A DNA stretch of 64,000 nucleotides, taken from Planctomycetota bacterium. Its GTDB lineage: Bacteria; Planctomycetota; PUPC01; DSUN01. Below, piece by piece: positions 1 through 7,821 of this stretch. Both the position numbers and the translations under genes were made by a program. The DNA lies in the NCBI GenBank assembly GCA_035384565.1, contig DAOOIT010000009.1, positions 58,293 to 122,292 of the forward strand, in the 5' to 3' direction. Under the pieces are notes generated by a model. It did no database searches. It was not told where the DNA came from and saw only the letters and a list, made by a program, of their open reading frames with translations. Every line of letters starts with the position of its first letter. Positions within the stretch are counted from its first letter, which is position 1.

Positions 1-30
1 CTTCCTCAGGATAGGCGCGAGGGAAGTGTC

Positions 31-1575
31 GTGACCCTTCTGCCGCCGTGCGACAACGCGTTGTTCATGCGCTTCTGGCGGCCCGCCGTGCGCCCGGGGA
101 GGCTCATCCCGTTCGCTGTGCTCCTCGTCCTAGCCCTGGCGGTCGTTTTGTTCGCCTGTTACATGAGCAGGCCCGTTCACCCAGGGCGGGGGCCGGCGTG
201 GTTCGTCGTGGCCTTCGGGATCACGGTCGCCATTCAGGCCGTGGTTCTGCTCCTCCTCGGGTCGTTCTTCGTCGGGTCGGCGGCCTACCAGGAGGCGGCG
301 ACCGGGGCGATGGACTTCCATCGGGCCTCCGCCACTACCCCGCTGAACCAAGCGTTGGGCCTCGTGGCAGGGCCGGCGACCCTCGCTTGGTTGCTCTTCG
401 CGGTCGGCATCCCGTTCACGCTCGGCCTGGCGATGCTCGGCGCGGTGACGGCGGGGGCCTATCTCGCCGTGCTGCTCTCGCTGGCCCTCACGGGGGTCTT
501 CTTCCACACCGTCTCCGCGCTGATCGGGCTCACGGCTCGTAAGGGGCGACTCGGCTTGGGACAGCAGGCCGGCTCGCTCGGCGCCGCCTTCTTCCTGGTG
601 TGCGTCTCCGTCCCGTTCGCGCATTCGGACTGGTCGCTGCCAGGCTACCTGACGGGCTATCCCGTGATCGGCCGGGCGTTGGGTGGCGCGGAGGAGATTC
701 GGTCGGCGATTGGGGGCGTCGAACTCCCCCCCCTGGTGATTCAGGCCCTCGTGCAGTGTCCGCTCCTCGTGCTGCTCGGGGCGGCGCTGCGGCGGGCCGT
801 GGCCTACCCGAACAGGCCGCCCGTCTCGAAGACGCTGGGGCTGCTGCTGTCGCTCGCCCTCTTCGCCCTCTTCGTCGCCAGCTACTGCACGGGGTCGGTC
901 ATCCCTCGTGATCTTCCGCCCGGGAAGGTGAGGACGTCAGTCGGCGACGTCGCCTCGTGGTCGCTCCTCTTCGCGTTCGTGCTGGGCGTGGCGATGGTGT
1001 ACCTGGTGACGCCGCGCTACGTGCTCTACTGCAACGGCCTTCGACGGCGGCGAAAGTTGGGGCTTCGCTGGCCCGGGCCGTTCGACGACGCGCTCGGAAA
1101 CACGGGCTGGGTCGTTACGTTCGGGGTGCTGAGCGCGGCGTTCTACTACAGCCTGTCCGACGGGAATGCCTGGCTGCCCGTCGAGGCGCTCCTGGCCATG
1201 CTGCTCTACCTCGGCTGGTTCGCCGGCGCGGTCGAGCACTTCCGCCTGACGCCGGAGCGGCGGCGCGGCGCCGTCTTCGTCGTCACCATCGCCACGCTCT
1301 GGGCGCTCATCCCCGCCTTCGGCTTCGTGGCGATGGCGTCGCAGCGAGGCTGGCCGCTCTACGGGATCGCGCTCGTGAGCCCGTGCCCGATCTTCGGCAT
1401 CATCGCGCCCGACCTCGCCAGGACCAAAGGCCAGGTCGGCCTGCCGCAGCCCGCGACGACCTGCCTCATTCTCGGCGTGAACTTCGTCCTTCTGGCCATC
1501 TTCGCATGGCTGGCCCGCGCGGCTCGGCACAGGGCCGCCGCGAAGGCGCACGAGCCAGGCGCGGGTGCGGAGTGA
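31..1575 (+). CDS. ABC-2-like polytopic membrane protein (putative transporter permease)
   Basis: I see about twelve hydrophobic segments across 514 residues, starting with a membrane span at about residues 26-44 and ending in a short charged cytoplasmic tail, so this is an inner-membrane protein. The stretch near residues 88-105 (GAMDFHRASATTPLNQALGL) resembles the amphipathic region before the third span of ABC-2-type permeases, where regulators often read FLRATPLSP-like motifs. No ATPase domain or catalytic motif is present, so a partner ATPase would have to lie upstream of the window. The GTG at 31 is the first in-frame start; a later start at the ATG at 67 is also possible. It converges on leuS with only 11 bp between stop codons. 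Function is inferred from topology only. Confidence 0.55.
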   Translation: MTLLPPCDNALFMRFWRPAVRPGRLIPFAVLLVLALAVVLFACYMSRPVHPGRGPAWFVVAFGITVAIQAVVLLLLGSFFVGSAAYQEAATGAMDFHRASATTPLNQALGLVAGPATLAWLLFAVGIPFTLGLAMLGAVTAGAYLAVLLSLALTGVFFHTVSALIGLTARKGRLGLGQQAGSLGAAFFLVCVSVPFAHSDWSLPGYLTGYPVIGRALGGAEEIRSAIGGVELPPLVIQALVQCPLLVLLGAALRRAVAYPNRPPVSKTLGLLLSLALFALFVASYCTGSVIPRDLPPGKVRTSVGDVASWSLLFAFVLGVAMVYLVTPRYVLYCNGLRRRRKLGLRWPGPFDDALGNTGWVVTFGVLSAAFYYSLSDGNAWLPVEALLAMLLYLGWFAGAVEHFRLTPERRRGAVFVVTIATLWALIPAFGFVAMASQRGWPLYGIALVSPCPIFGIIAPDLARTKGQVGLPQPATTCLILGVNFVLLAIFAWLARAARHRAAAKAHEPGAGAE

Positions 1576-1586
1576 AGGGGCCGGGC

Positions 1587-4283
1587 TCAGCCCACGACGA
1601 TGTTGACGAGGCGCCCGGGCACGACGATGACCTTGCGCACGGTCTTGCCACCGATGTGCGCCTGGGCCTTCTCGTCGGCCAGGGCCGCCGCCTGGATCGC
1701 CGCCTGGTCGGAGTCGGCAGGCACGACGACCTTCGAGCGGAGCTTGCCGTTGACCTGGATGGGGATTTCGATCTCCTCGGCCTTCACGGCCTCGGCGTCA
1801 ACGGCGGGCCACGGGGCGCGGAAGATGCTGGGCCGCCCGCCCAGCCGCTCCCATAGCTCCTCGCACACGTGCGGAGCGAAGGGCGAGAGGCACTGGACGG
1901 CGAGGGTGAGGACCTCCTTGACCACGGCGGGGTCCCGGGCCGCCTCGGCGCGGTCGCGGAGCTCGTTCGTCAGCTCCATGATGCCAGCGATGGCCGTGTT
2001 GAAACGGAACGGCGGCTCGAATGCCTCGGTGACGCGCTGAAGGGTCTGATGCGCCTTTCGCCGGAGAGCGCGTGAATCGGGGTCCAGTTCCGCACTCCGC
2101 ACTCCACATTCCACACTCCCCACCCGTTCGGCCCAGCCGCTCACGAGGTCCCAGAAGCGGTTGAGGAAGTGGTGGACGCCCACTACGCCCTCGTCGCTGT
2201 AGACATTGTCCTGATCGGCCGGGCCGACGAAGAGGATGTAGGCGTGGACCGTGTCGGCGCCGTAGCGCTCGAACAGCTCATCGGGGGAGACGCCGTTGAA
2301 CTTGCTCTTGGACATCTTGGCCATTTCGGTGATGACAGGCCAGCCGTCGCTCTTGCGCACGAGCCGCTCGGTGTCCACCTCGCCGACGGGCAGATAGAGG
2401 CGTTCGAGGCCCACGGGCGCGCCGTCGTTCTTGCGCACGGTCGAGCCGTCGGGCAGCTTGCGCACCTGGTCCTCGCCCACGGCCTGGCCGTCCGCGCCCC
2501 GATAGTAGTCGGCGCGATAGGCGGTGTTGCACACCATGCCCTGGCAGAAGAGGCGCTCGAACGGCTCCTCGACGGCGATGAGGCCCAGGTCGTGCAGCAC
2601 CATGGTGAAGAAGCGCGCGTAGATGAGGTGCATGGTGGCGTGCTCGATGCCGCCCACGTACTGGTGCACGGGCAGCCAGGCCCTGACCAGCTCGGGGTCG
2701 AAGGCGCCGTCCTCCTTGCGCGGCGTGAGGTAGCGCAGGAAGTACCACGACGAGTCCACAAAGGTATCCATCGTGTCGGTCTCGCGGCGGGCCGGGCCGC
2801 CGCATTTCGGGCACGGGACGTTGACGAACTCGGGGCAGCGCGCGAGGGGGGATTCGCCCTTGGGCCTGAACTCGACGTTGGGCGGGAGGAGCACGGGCAG
2901 GTCGCTCTCGGGCACGGGGAGCTCGCCGCACGTCGGGCAGTAGAGGATGGGGATGGGCGCGCCCCAGTAGCGCTGGCGCGAGAGCAGCCAGTCGCGCAGG
3001 CGGTAGTTCACGGTGAAGTCGCCGAGCCCCCTGTCCTTGGCGTGCTGGGTCATGGCGCGGATGGCCTGGCGATTGGGCAGGCCATCGAAGGGGCCGGAGT
3101 TCACCTGCACCCCCTCGTCCACATAGGCGGCGGGCATGGCCGCGGGGTCGAGCGTCTGGCCCTCGGGCTGGATGACGACCTTGATGGGCAGGCCGTACTT
3201 CCGGGCGAACAGGAAGTCGCGCTGGTCGTGCGCGGGCACGCCCATGACGGCGCCCGTGCCGTAGCCCATGAGGGCGTAGTTGGTGACCCAGATTTCGGCC
3301 TTCGAGCCGTCGAAGGGGTTGAGCACGTAGTGGCCGGTGCCGATGCCTTCTTTCTCGCTGGTCTCGCTGGTGCGCTCGATGGCCGACACGTTGCGCATGC
3401 GGCGCACGGCCCTCATGTGGGCTTCGCGCTGCGGGTGGGCGGCGAGCAGCGCCTCGACGAGCGGGTGCTCGGGAGCGAGGGCCATGAAGGTGACGCCATA
3501 GGTGGTGTCGGGCCGCGTGGTGAAGACGGAGAGGGTCTGGCCGTCGGCGGCGGTGCCGGGCGCGGCGATGCGGAAGTCGAGCCGCGCGCCCTCGCTGCGG
3601 CCGATCCACTCCTGCTGCATCTTCAGCACGCGGTCGGGCCAGCGCCCCTCGAGTTTCTTGTGGCCATCGAGCAGCCGCTGCGCGTAGCGCGACATGGCGA
3701 AGAACCACTGCTCGAGGTCGCGCTGCTCGACCGGCGTGCCGCAGCGCTCGCAGCCGCCGTCGTGCACCTGCTCGTTGGCCAGCACCGTCTGGCACGACGC
3801 GCACCAGTTCACCGGGGCCATCTTCTTGAAGGCCAGGCCCGCCTTGTAGAACTGGAGGAAGAGCCATTGGGTCCACTTGTAGTAGCCGGGGTGCGAGCAG
3901 GCCACCTCGCGCGACCAGTCGTAGCCCCAGCCGGCCCGCACCATCTGCGCCCGCATCTTGTCAATGTTGCGTTTCGTGGAGACGGCGGGCGGCACTTGGG
4001 CCTTGATGGCCGCGTTCTCGGCGGGGAGGCCGAAGCTGTCCCAGCCCATGGGCGCGAGCACGTTCTCGCCCCGCATCAGGTGGAAGCGGGCGAGCGCGTC
4101 GCCGATCGAGTAGTTGATCACGTGGCCCATGTGCAGCGCGCCGCTGGGATAGGGGTACATCATCAGGCAGTAGTATCTCGGGCGCGTGGCGTCGCGCACG
4201 TCGCAGCGGAACAGACCTGTCTCCCCCCAGTGCCGCTGCCACTTGGGCTCGATCTCGGCAAAGGGGTAGGATGTTCTGGCCAT
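1587..4283 (-). CDS. leuS: Leucyl-tRNA synthetase
   Basis: Class I aminoacyl-tRNA synthetase that charges tRNA-Leu, 898 aa. The HIGH-type signature HMGH is at residues 51-54 after YPYPSGAL, and the KMSKS loop is at about residues 656-660. A four-Cys zinc-like motif (CASCQ...CERCG) lies near residue 160-180, before the CP1 editing domain (EWIGRSEGARLDF; TTRPDTTYGVTFMALAPEHP). The start ATG is preceded by GGAGG at 5-nt spacing and by a strong promoter. One oddity is a 35-bp array of five 7-bp repeats (2085-2119) read in frame as part of VGSVECGVRSAELDPDSRAL, between the catalytic body and the anticodon-binding domain, at a place where family members vary in length. Family assignment is certain. 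Confidence 0.98.
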   Translation of the reverse strand: MARTSYPFAEIEPKWQRHWGETGLFRCDVRDATRPRYYCLMMYPYPSGALHMGHVINYSIGDALARFHLMRGENVLAPMGWDSFGLPAENAAIKAQVPPAVSTKRNIDKMRAQMVRAGWGYDWSREVACSHPGYYKWTQWLFLQFYKAGLAFKKMAPVNWCASCQTVLANEQVHDGGCERCGTPVEQRDLEQWFFAMSRYAQRLLDGHKKLEGRWPDRVLKMQQEWIGRSEGARLDFRIAAPGTAADGQTLSVFTTRPDTTYGVTFMALAPEHPLVEALLAAHPQREAHMRAVRRMRNVSAIERTSETSEKEGIGTGHYVLNPFDGSKAEIWVTNYALMGYGTGAVMGVPAHDQRDFLFARKYGLPIKVVIQPEGQTLDPAAMPAAYVDEGVQVNSGPFDGLPNRQAIRAMTQHAKDRGLGDFTVNYRLRDWLLSRQRYWGAPIPILYCPTCGELPVPESDLPVLLPPNVEFRPKGESPLARCPEFVNVPCPKCGGPARRETDTMDTFVDSSWYFLRYLTPRKEDGAFDPELVRAWLPVHQYVGGIEHATMHLIYARFFTMVLHDLGLIAVEEPFERLFCQGMVCNTAYRADYYRGADGQAVGEDQVRKLPDGSTVRKNDGAPVGLERLYLPVGEVDTERLVRKSDGWPVITEMAKMSKSKFNGVSPDELFERYGADTVHAYILFVGPADQDNVYSDEGVVGVHHFLNRFWDLVSGWAERVGSVECGVRSAELDPDSRALRRKAHQTLQRVTEAFEPPFRFNTAIAGIMELTNELRDRAEAARDPAVVKEVLTLAVQCLSPFAPHVCEELWERLGGRPSIFRAPWPAVDAEAVKAEEIEIPIQVNGKLRSKVVVPADSDQAAIQAAALADEKAQAHIGGKTVRKVIVVPGRLVNIVVG
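2085..2119 (-). repeat. In-frame heptanucleotide repeat array inside leuS
   Basis: On the minus strand five tandem 7-bp units can be read: GGAGTGT, GGAATGT, GGAGTGC, GGAGTGC, GGAACTG. They encode part of the linker SVECGVRSAEL in LeuRS. The same 7-bp-period style of repeat recurs elsewhere in the window, both in genes and between genes. Confidence 0.85.
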
Positions 4284-4319
4284 CGGAGCCTCCGGAGTGG
4301 GTTGCCGTGGAAGAGCGGA

Positions 4320-4348
4320 ATTATAGCGCCGCCGGGAGCGGGATGCAA
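4320..4348 (-). promoter_or_regulatory. Putative sigma-70-type promoter of leuS
   Basis: On the minus strand, TTGCAT (4348-4343), a 17-bp spacer and a perfect TATAAT (4325-4320). The predicted start site leaves a leader of about 30 nt before the leuS ATG, which includes a GGAGG ribosome-binding site. Confidence 0.7.
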
Positions 4349-4383
4349 GGAGCCGAACAGTCAGAAGACGGCCCTTGTGCTGC

Positions 4384-4412
4384 TTGACACTGCCGCGGCA
4401 GAGGGGTAGGAT
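4384..4412 (+). promoter_or_regulatory. Putative sigma-70-type promoter of the pabB operon
   Basis: TTGACA (4384-4389), a 17-bp spacer and TAGGAT (4407-4412). It points at pabB and lies back to back with the leuS promoter. Confidence 0.65.
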
Positions 4413-4459
4413 CGTGCCCGTGCGAGCGTCGTCGGGGGGAGCAGCGCGGCGGGCACCGA

Positions 4460-5872
4460 ATGGCCGTCCGTCTCATCACATCTGCGCGCCCCGCGACCGT
4501 GACGGCTCTTCGTCGCGCTGTCGCCCCGGGGCAAGCCTTCGCCGCGTTCCTCGCGAGGCCCCATGCGTTCTTCCTCGACAGCGGGTTGGCGGGGTCGCCC
4601 CTCGCGCGGTTCTCGTTCCTCGGCGCCGAGCCGCGCCTGCGCGTGTCGGCCAAGGGCCGGGCCATCCGTCTCTGCGAGGGCGGCCGGGAACAACGCCTCG
4701 AGGGCAACCCGTTCCAGGTGCTGCGCGCGCTGCTCGAACAGCACCGCACGCCGCTCGCGAGCGGCCCGGTGCCATTCCTCGGCGGCTTCGTGGGCTACCT
4801 GGGCTACGACCTGTGCCACTTCATCGAACGCCTGCCGCGCACGGCGGCCGACGACCTGGCGCTGCCCGACATGTACTTCGGCCTGTACGAGAACCTTGCG
4901 GCCTACGACCACGCGACGGGGCGCTGGTATGCGGTCACGGCCGGCGGCGATGCCGCAGCCGTCGCGCATCTCGACGAGTTGCTGGCCACTGCCGCCGCCC
5001 TGCCCTCCCCGGGCGCTCCCGGGCCGGCCTCAGTGGGACCGCTCCGGGCGAACTTCACCCGCGACGCCTATCTGGCCGCCATCCGCAAGGCGAAGGATTA
5101 TATCGCCGCGGGCGACATTTTCCAGGTGAATCTCTCGCAGCGGTTCGAGACGGCGCTGGCGATCTCCCCCGCCGAGCTGTATGGCCGCCTGCGCCAGGCC
5201 AACCCTGCGCCCTTCGCCGCCTACCTGGCGTTGGACGACGGGGCGGCCGTGCTGTCGAGCTCGCCCGAACGCTTCCTCAAGGTGACGGGCCGACGGGTGG
5301 AGACGCGGCCCATCAAGGGCACCCGCCCCCGCGGCGCCACGCCAGAGGACGACCGGCGCCTTGCGGCCGAACTCGTGGCCAGCGCGAAGGATGCGGCGGA
5401 ACTGACGATGATCGTGGACCTCGAGCGCAACGACCTCGGCCGGGTGTGCGACTATGGCTCGGTGCGGGTGGCCGAGCACAAGGCCGTGGAGGCGTACGCA
5501 TCGGTCTTCCACCTCGTGTCCACCGTCGAGGGCTCGCTGCACGAGGGGCGCGATCTGGTGGACCTGCTCAAGGCCACTTTCCCCGGCGGCTCGATCACAG
5601 GCGCGCCCAAGATCCGCTCGATGGAGATCATAGACGAGCTGGAACCCACGCAGCGGAGCGTCTATACGGGCAGCATCGGGTATTTGGGCCTCGACGGCAC
5701 GGCCGACCTCAACATCGCCATCCGCACGATCCTCGTGCGCCACGACCGAGCGTATTTCCAGGTCGGCGGCGGCATCGTGGCTGACTCGGACCCTGCCGCC
5801 GAGTATCAGGAAACACTGGACAAGGGCCGGCGTCTCTTCGCGGCTCTCGGACACTGCTGCTATGAGCATTAG
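4460..5872 (+). CDS. pabB: Aminodeoxychorismate synthase component I
   Basis: Chorismate-using enzyme that, with a glutamine amidotransferase partner, makes 4-amino-4-deoxychorismate for folate synthesis; 470 aa. The C-terminal chorismate-binding domain shows GDIFQVNLSQRF (about 218-229), a PIKGTRPRG motif (about 283-291) and GGSITGAPKIRSMEIIDELE near 376-395. The Lys in PIKGT is the residue that marks PabB; TrpE and PabB-like anthranilate synthases usually have Ala there (PIAGT). The start ATG at 4460 fits the promoter 50 bp upstream. The gene overlaps the next one, a class IV aminotransferase, by 11 bp, as expected for a pabB-pabC pair. The partner amidotransferase (pabA/trpG) is not in the window. 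Confidence 0.93.
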   Translation: MAVRLITSARPATVTALRRAVAPGQAFAAFLARPHAFFLDSGLAGSPLARFSFLGAEPRLRVSAKGRAIRLCEGGREQRLEGNPFQVLRALLEQHRTPLASGPVPFLGGFVGYLGYDLCHFIERLPRTAADDLALPDMYFGLYENLAAYDHATGRWYAVTAGGDAAAVAHLDELLATAAALPSPGAPGPASVGPLRANFTRDAYLAAIRKAKDYIAAGDIFQVNLSQRFETALAISPAELYGRLRQANPAPFAAYLALDDGAAVLSSSPERFLKVTGRRVETRPIKGTRPRGATPEDDRRLAAELVASAKDAAELTMIVDLERNDLGRVCDYGSVRVAEHKAVEAYASVFHLVSTVEGSLHEGRDLVDLLKATFPGGSITGAPKIRSMEIIDELEPTQRSVYTGSIGYLGLDGTADLNIAIRTILVRHDRAYFQVGGGIVADSDPAAEYQETLDKGRRLFAALGHCCYEH

Positions 5873-6758
5873 CCCGTCCTACGTCTACGTCAACGGCGAG
5901 TACCTTCGTGCGGACGCCCCCGCGGTTGGAGCATCGGACCGCGGGCTGCTCTATGGCGACGGTCTGTTTGAGACGCTGCGCGCCTACGATGGCGTGCCCT
6001 TCCTGCTGGACGAGCATCTTGCGCGCCTCAACGCGTCCGCGACGGTTCTGCGGCTGGGCAATGGAGTGGACCCGGCGGCGATCCGAATCGCAGTCACCGA
6101 ACTGCTGCATCGTAACTGCCTACAGGACGCTTACTTACGCATCACGCTCACTCGGGGAGCCCACACGGGCCAGCTCGACCTGGCTCCGCCGAGCCGACCG
6201 ACATTGACCATCGTCGCCCGGCCGCACCACCCCCTGCCCCCGAGCCGCTATGACCCCGGTTCCACCGCCATCATCGCCTCGATTCGCCAGAACGCCGATT
6301 CGCCTCTCCCTCGTCACAAGACGCTCAATTATCTGGCCAACTTGTGGGCCAGGGCCGAGGCACGCGAGCGCGGCGCTGACGACGCCATTCTGCTGAACAC
6401 GCGTGGCGAGGTTGCAGAGGCCACATCAAGCAACCTGTTCCTGGTGGCCAGCGGCACCATTGTCACCCCATCGCTGGAGGCGAACATCCTGCCCGGGATC
6501 ACCCGCGCAGTAGTGCTTGCGCTGGCCCGCCGGGCAGGATATAATGTAAGCGAACGGGTGGTTCGACCTGATGAGCTTTGCGCGGCGGATGAGCTCTTCC
6601 TCACCAACTCCGTCGGCGAGCTCGTGCCGATACGGGCCATCGAGGGGCGCTCTGTCGGGCAGGGCAGGCCCGGCGAAGTGACCTGTGGACTCCATAGATC
6701 GTACCGAGACTGTGTGCGTACGCACATCTTGAGCGGCCAGCGCGCCGCGACGACCTAA
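5862..6758 (+). CDS. pabC: Aminodeoxychorismate lyase (class IV PLP aminotransferase fold)
   Basis: Fold-type IV PLP enzyme of 298 aa. The Schiff-base Lys is K153 in RHKTLNYLAN, followed by the family block DDAILLNTRGEVAEATSSNLF (about 172-192), with the cofactor-binding Glu, and a late IPGITR-like segment (LPGITRAVVLALARR). Branched-chain and D-amino-acid aminotransferases share this fold, so the specific call rests on context: translation starts inside the end of pabB, giving an 11-bp overlap and likely translational coupling. As PabC it would release pyruvate from aminodeoxychorismate to give p-aminobenzoate. Confidence 0.85.
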   Translation: MSISPSYVYVNGEYLRADAPAVGASDRGLLYGDGLFETLRAYDGVPFLLDEHLARLNASATVLRLGNGVDPAAIRIAVTELLHRNCLQDAYLRITLTRGAHTGQLDLAPPSRPTLTIVARPHHPLPPSRYDPGSTAIIASIRQNADSPLPRHKTLNYLANLWARAEARERGADDAILLNTRGEVAEATSSNLFLVASGTIVTPSLEANILPGITRAVVLALARRAGYNVSERVVRPDELCAADELFLTNSVGELVPIRAIEGRSVGQGRPGEVTCGLHRSYRDCVRTHILSGQRAATT

Positions 6759-6770
6759 GGAGTGAGCCCA

Positions 6771-7487
6771 GTGCATCGGACACGTGTGGCGGAGTGCAAG
6801 TGCACCGCCCACCGAGGCGGTTTCACGCTTCTCGAGCTCCTCGTCTCCATCGGCATCATCTCCATGTTGGCCGTCTTGCTCTTGCCGGTTGTGCCCATGG
6901 CACGGCGCCATGCGCGCGACACCAAGTGCAAGTCGAACCTCAGCCAGATCTGGAAAACGGTCAACATTTACGCCAACAATCACAAGGACACCCTGTTCTC
7001 GAACCTCGACACTCCGCTACGCATCAGCAACGTGGCCTACAGTAACGGCCGGCCGACCGGCTTCGGTTGCTTGTACCCCCTCTTCGTCAAGGAGTACGTG
7101 ATCTTCTTCTGCCCGTCCGATCCTGTCCGCGGGCCTGAGTGGGCCAATGGCTGGGACAACTGGGACACCGAGGACGGCGAGGTGCAGATTTCGTACGGTT
7201 ACCGCGGCGCCCAGGGTTTCGTCAAGGACCCGGCCCTCCTCGCAGCCATCGCGCTCGATCCCGCCAAGGCTCCCCCGGTCACACTCGCCACCATTGACGC
7301 GCACCCCAAGAAGGTGTTCGCGGCCGAGTTCTACGAGCCGTTCCTGGTGCCCGCCCGCGTGAACCACCCGATGCACATCAACCTCATCCGCTGTTGGGGC
7401 CAGGTCGAGCACAAGAACGTGACCCCCAGCTTCGGGCCGAACCCCGAGGACTTCGACCTCGCGCTGGAGTTGCTGGAGAGCAACTGA
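6771..7487 (+). CDS. Prepilin-type secreted/pseudopilin-like protein
   Basis: The N-terminus has a short basic leader and a classic type IV prepilin signal, RGGFTLLELLVSIGIISML, with cleavage expected between Gly and Phe and Glu at mature position 5, then a 20-residue hydrophobic helix. The rest (KSNLSQIWKTVNIYANNHKDTLFSN...) resembles the DUF1559-like pseudopilins that planctomycetes have in large numbers, although the usual C-terminal H-x9-DG box is not evident. I place the start at the GTG at 6771 because AAGGAG (6757-6762), overlapping the pabC stop codon, is 8 nt upstream; the GTG at 6762 lies inside that site. No pilus assembly genes are nearby; it may simply be read through from the pabBC operon. 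Confidence 0.8.
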   Translation: MHRTRVAECKCTAHRGGFTLLELLVSIGIISMLAVLLLPVVPMARRHARDTKCKSNLSQIWKTVNIYANNHKDTLFSNLDTPLRISNVAYSNGRPTGFGCLYPLFVKEYVIFFCPSDPVRGPEWANGWDNWDTEDGEVQISYGYRGAQGFVKDPALLAAIALDPAKAPPVTLATIDAHPKKVFAAEFYEPFLVPARVNHPMHINLIRCWGQVEHKNVTPSFGPNPEDFDLALELLESN

Positions 7488-7821
7488 GGCGGGACGGCCG
7501 GGAGTCTATGCAGGAATCCGCGCGAGGCTGCGACGTTGCCGGTCCGGCCCACCCGTAGGGAGCGAGGAGGGGGCGGTGCCGCGGGGAACATCGCTGACAG
7601 CGACCACTACAGCGGGAGGCATGGAGTCCCGGCGCTGCGGTCCCGTTGCAGAATCCCGCACAGCCCTCTAGCCATCCTCTCGCAGCGGATGCGTTCGCGG
7701 CTCCAGACGTTCCCGCGCCCCAGACCGGCGGCGTATCAGCCCTGAAACACGCTTGACCCAAACCCCAACCGCTGGTAACCTCTGCGGCGGCGACCAGTCC
7801 TCGGCGTCGAGCGGAAAGCCC
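7488..7821. other. Intergenic region without recognised gene
   Basis: These 334 bp separate the prepilin-like gene from the OPT-like cluster. I see no convincing ORF, tandem repeat or clear promoter pair. An in-frame TTG at 7753 could extend the next gene upstream, but the added residues are polar and lack family character. Confidence 0.5.

Noticed and set aside
2169..4409. A 746-aa open frame on the plus strand antisense to leuS
   Set aside because: Low-complexity His/Val/Gly/Ala composition; the opposite strand is an unmistakable LeuRS.
4460..5872. Anthranilate synthase TrpE
   Set aside because: The PIKGT motif with Lys, and pabC immediately downstream, point to PabB; no trp genes are near.
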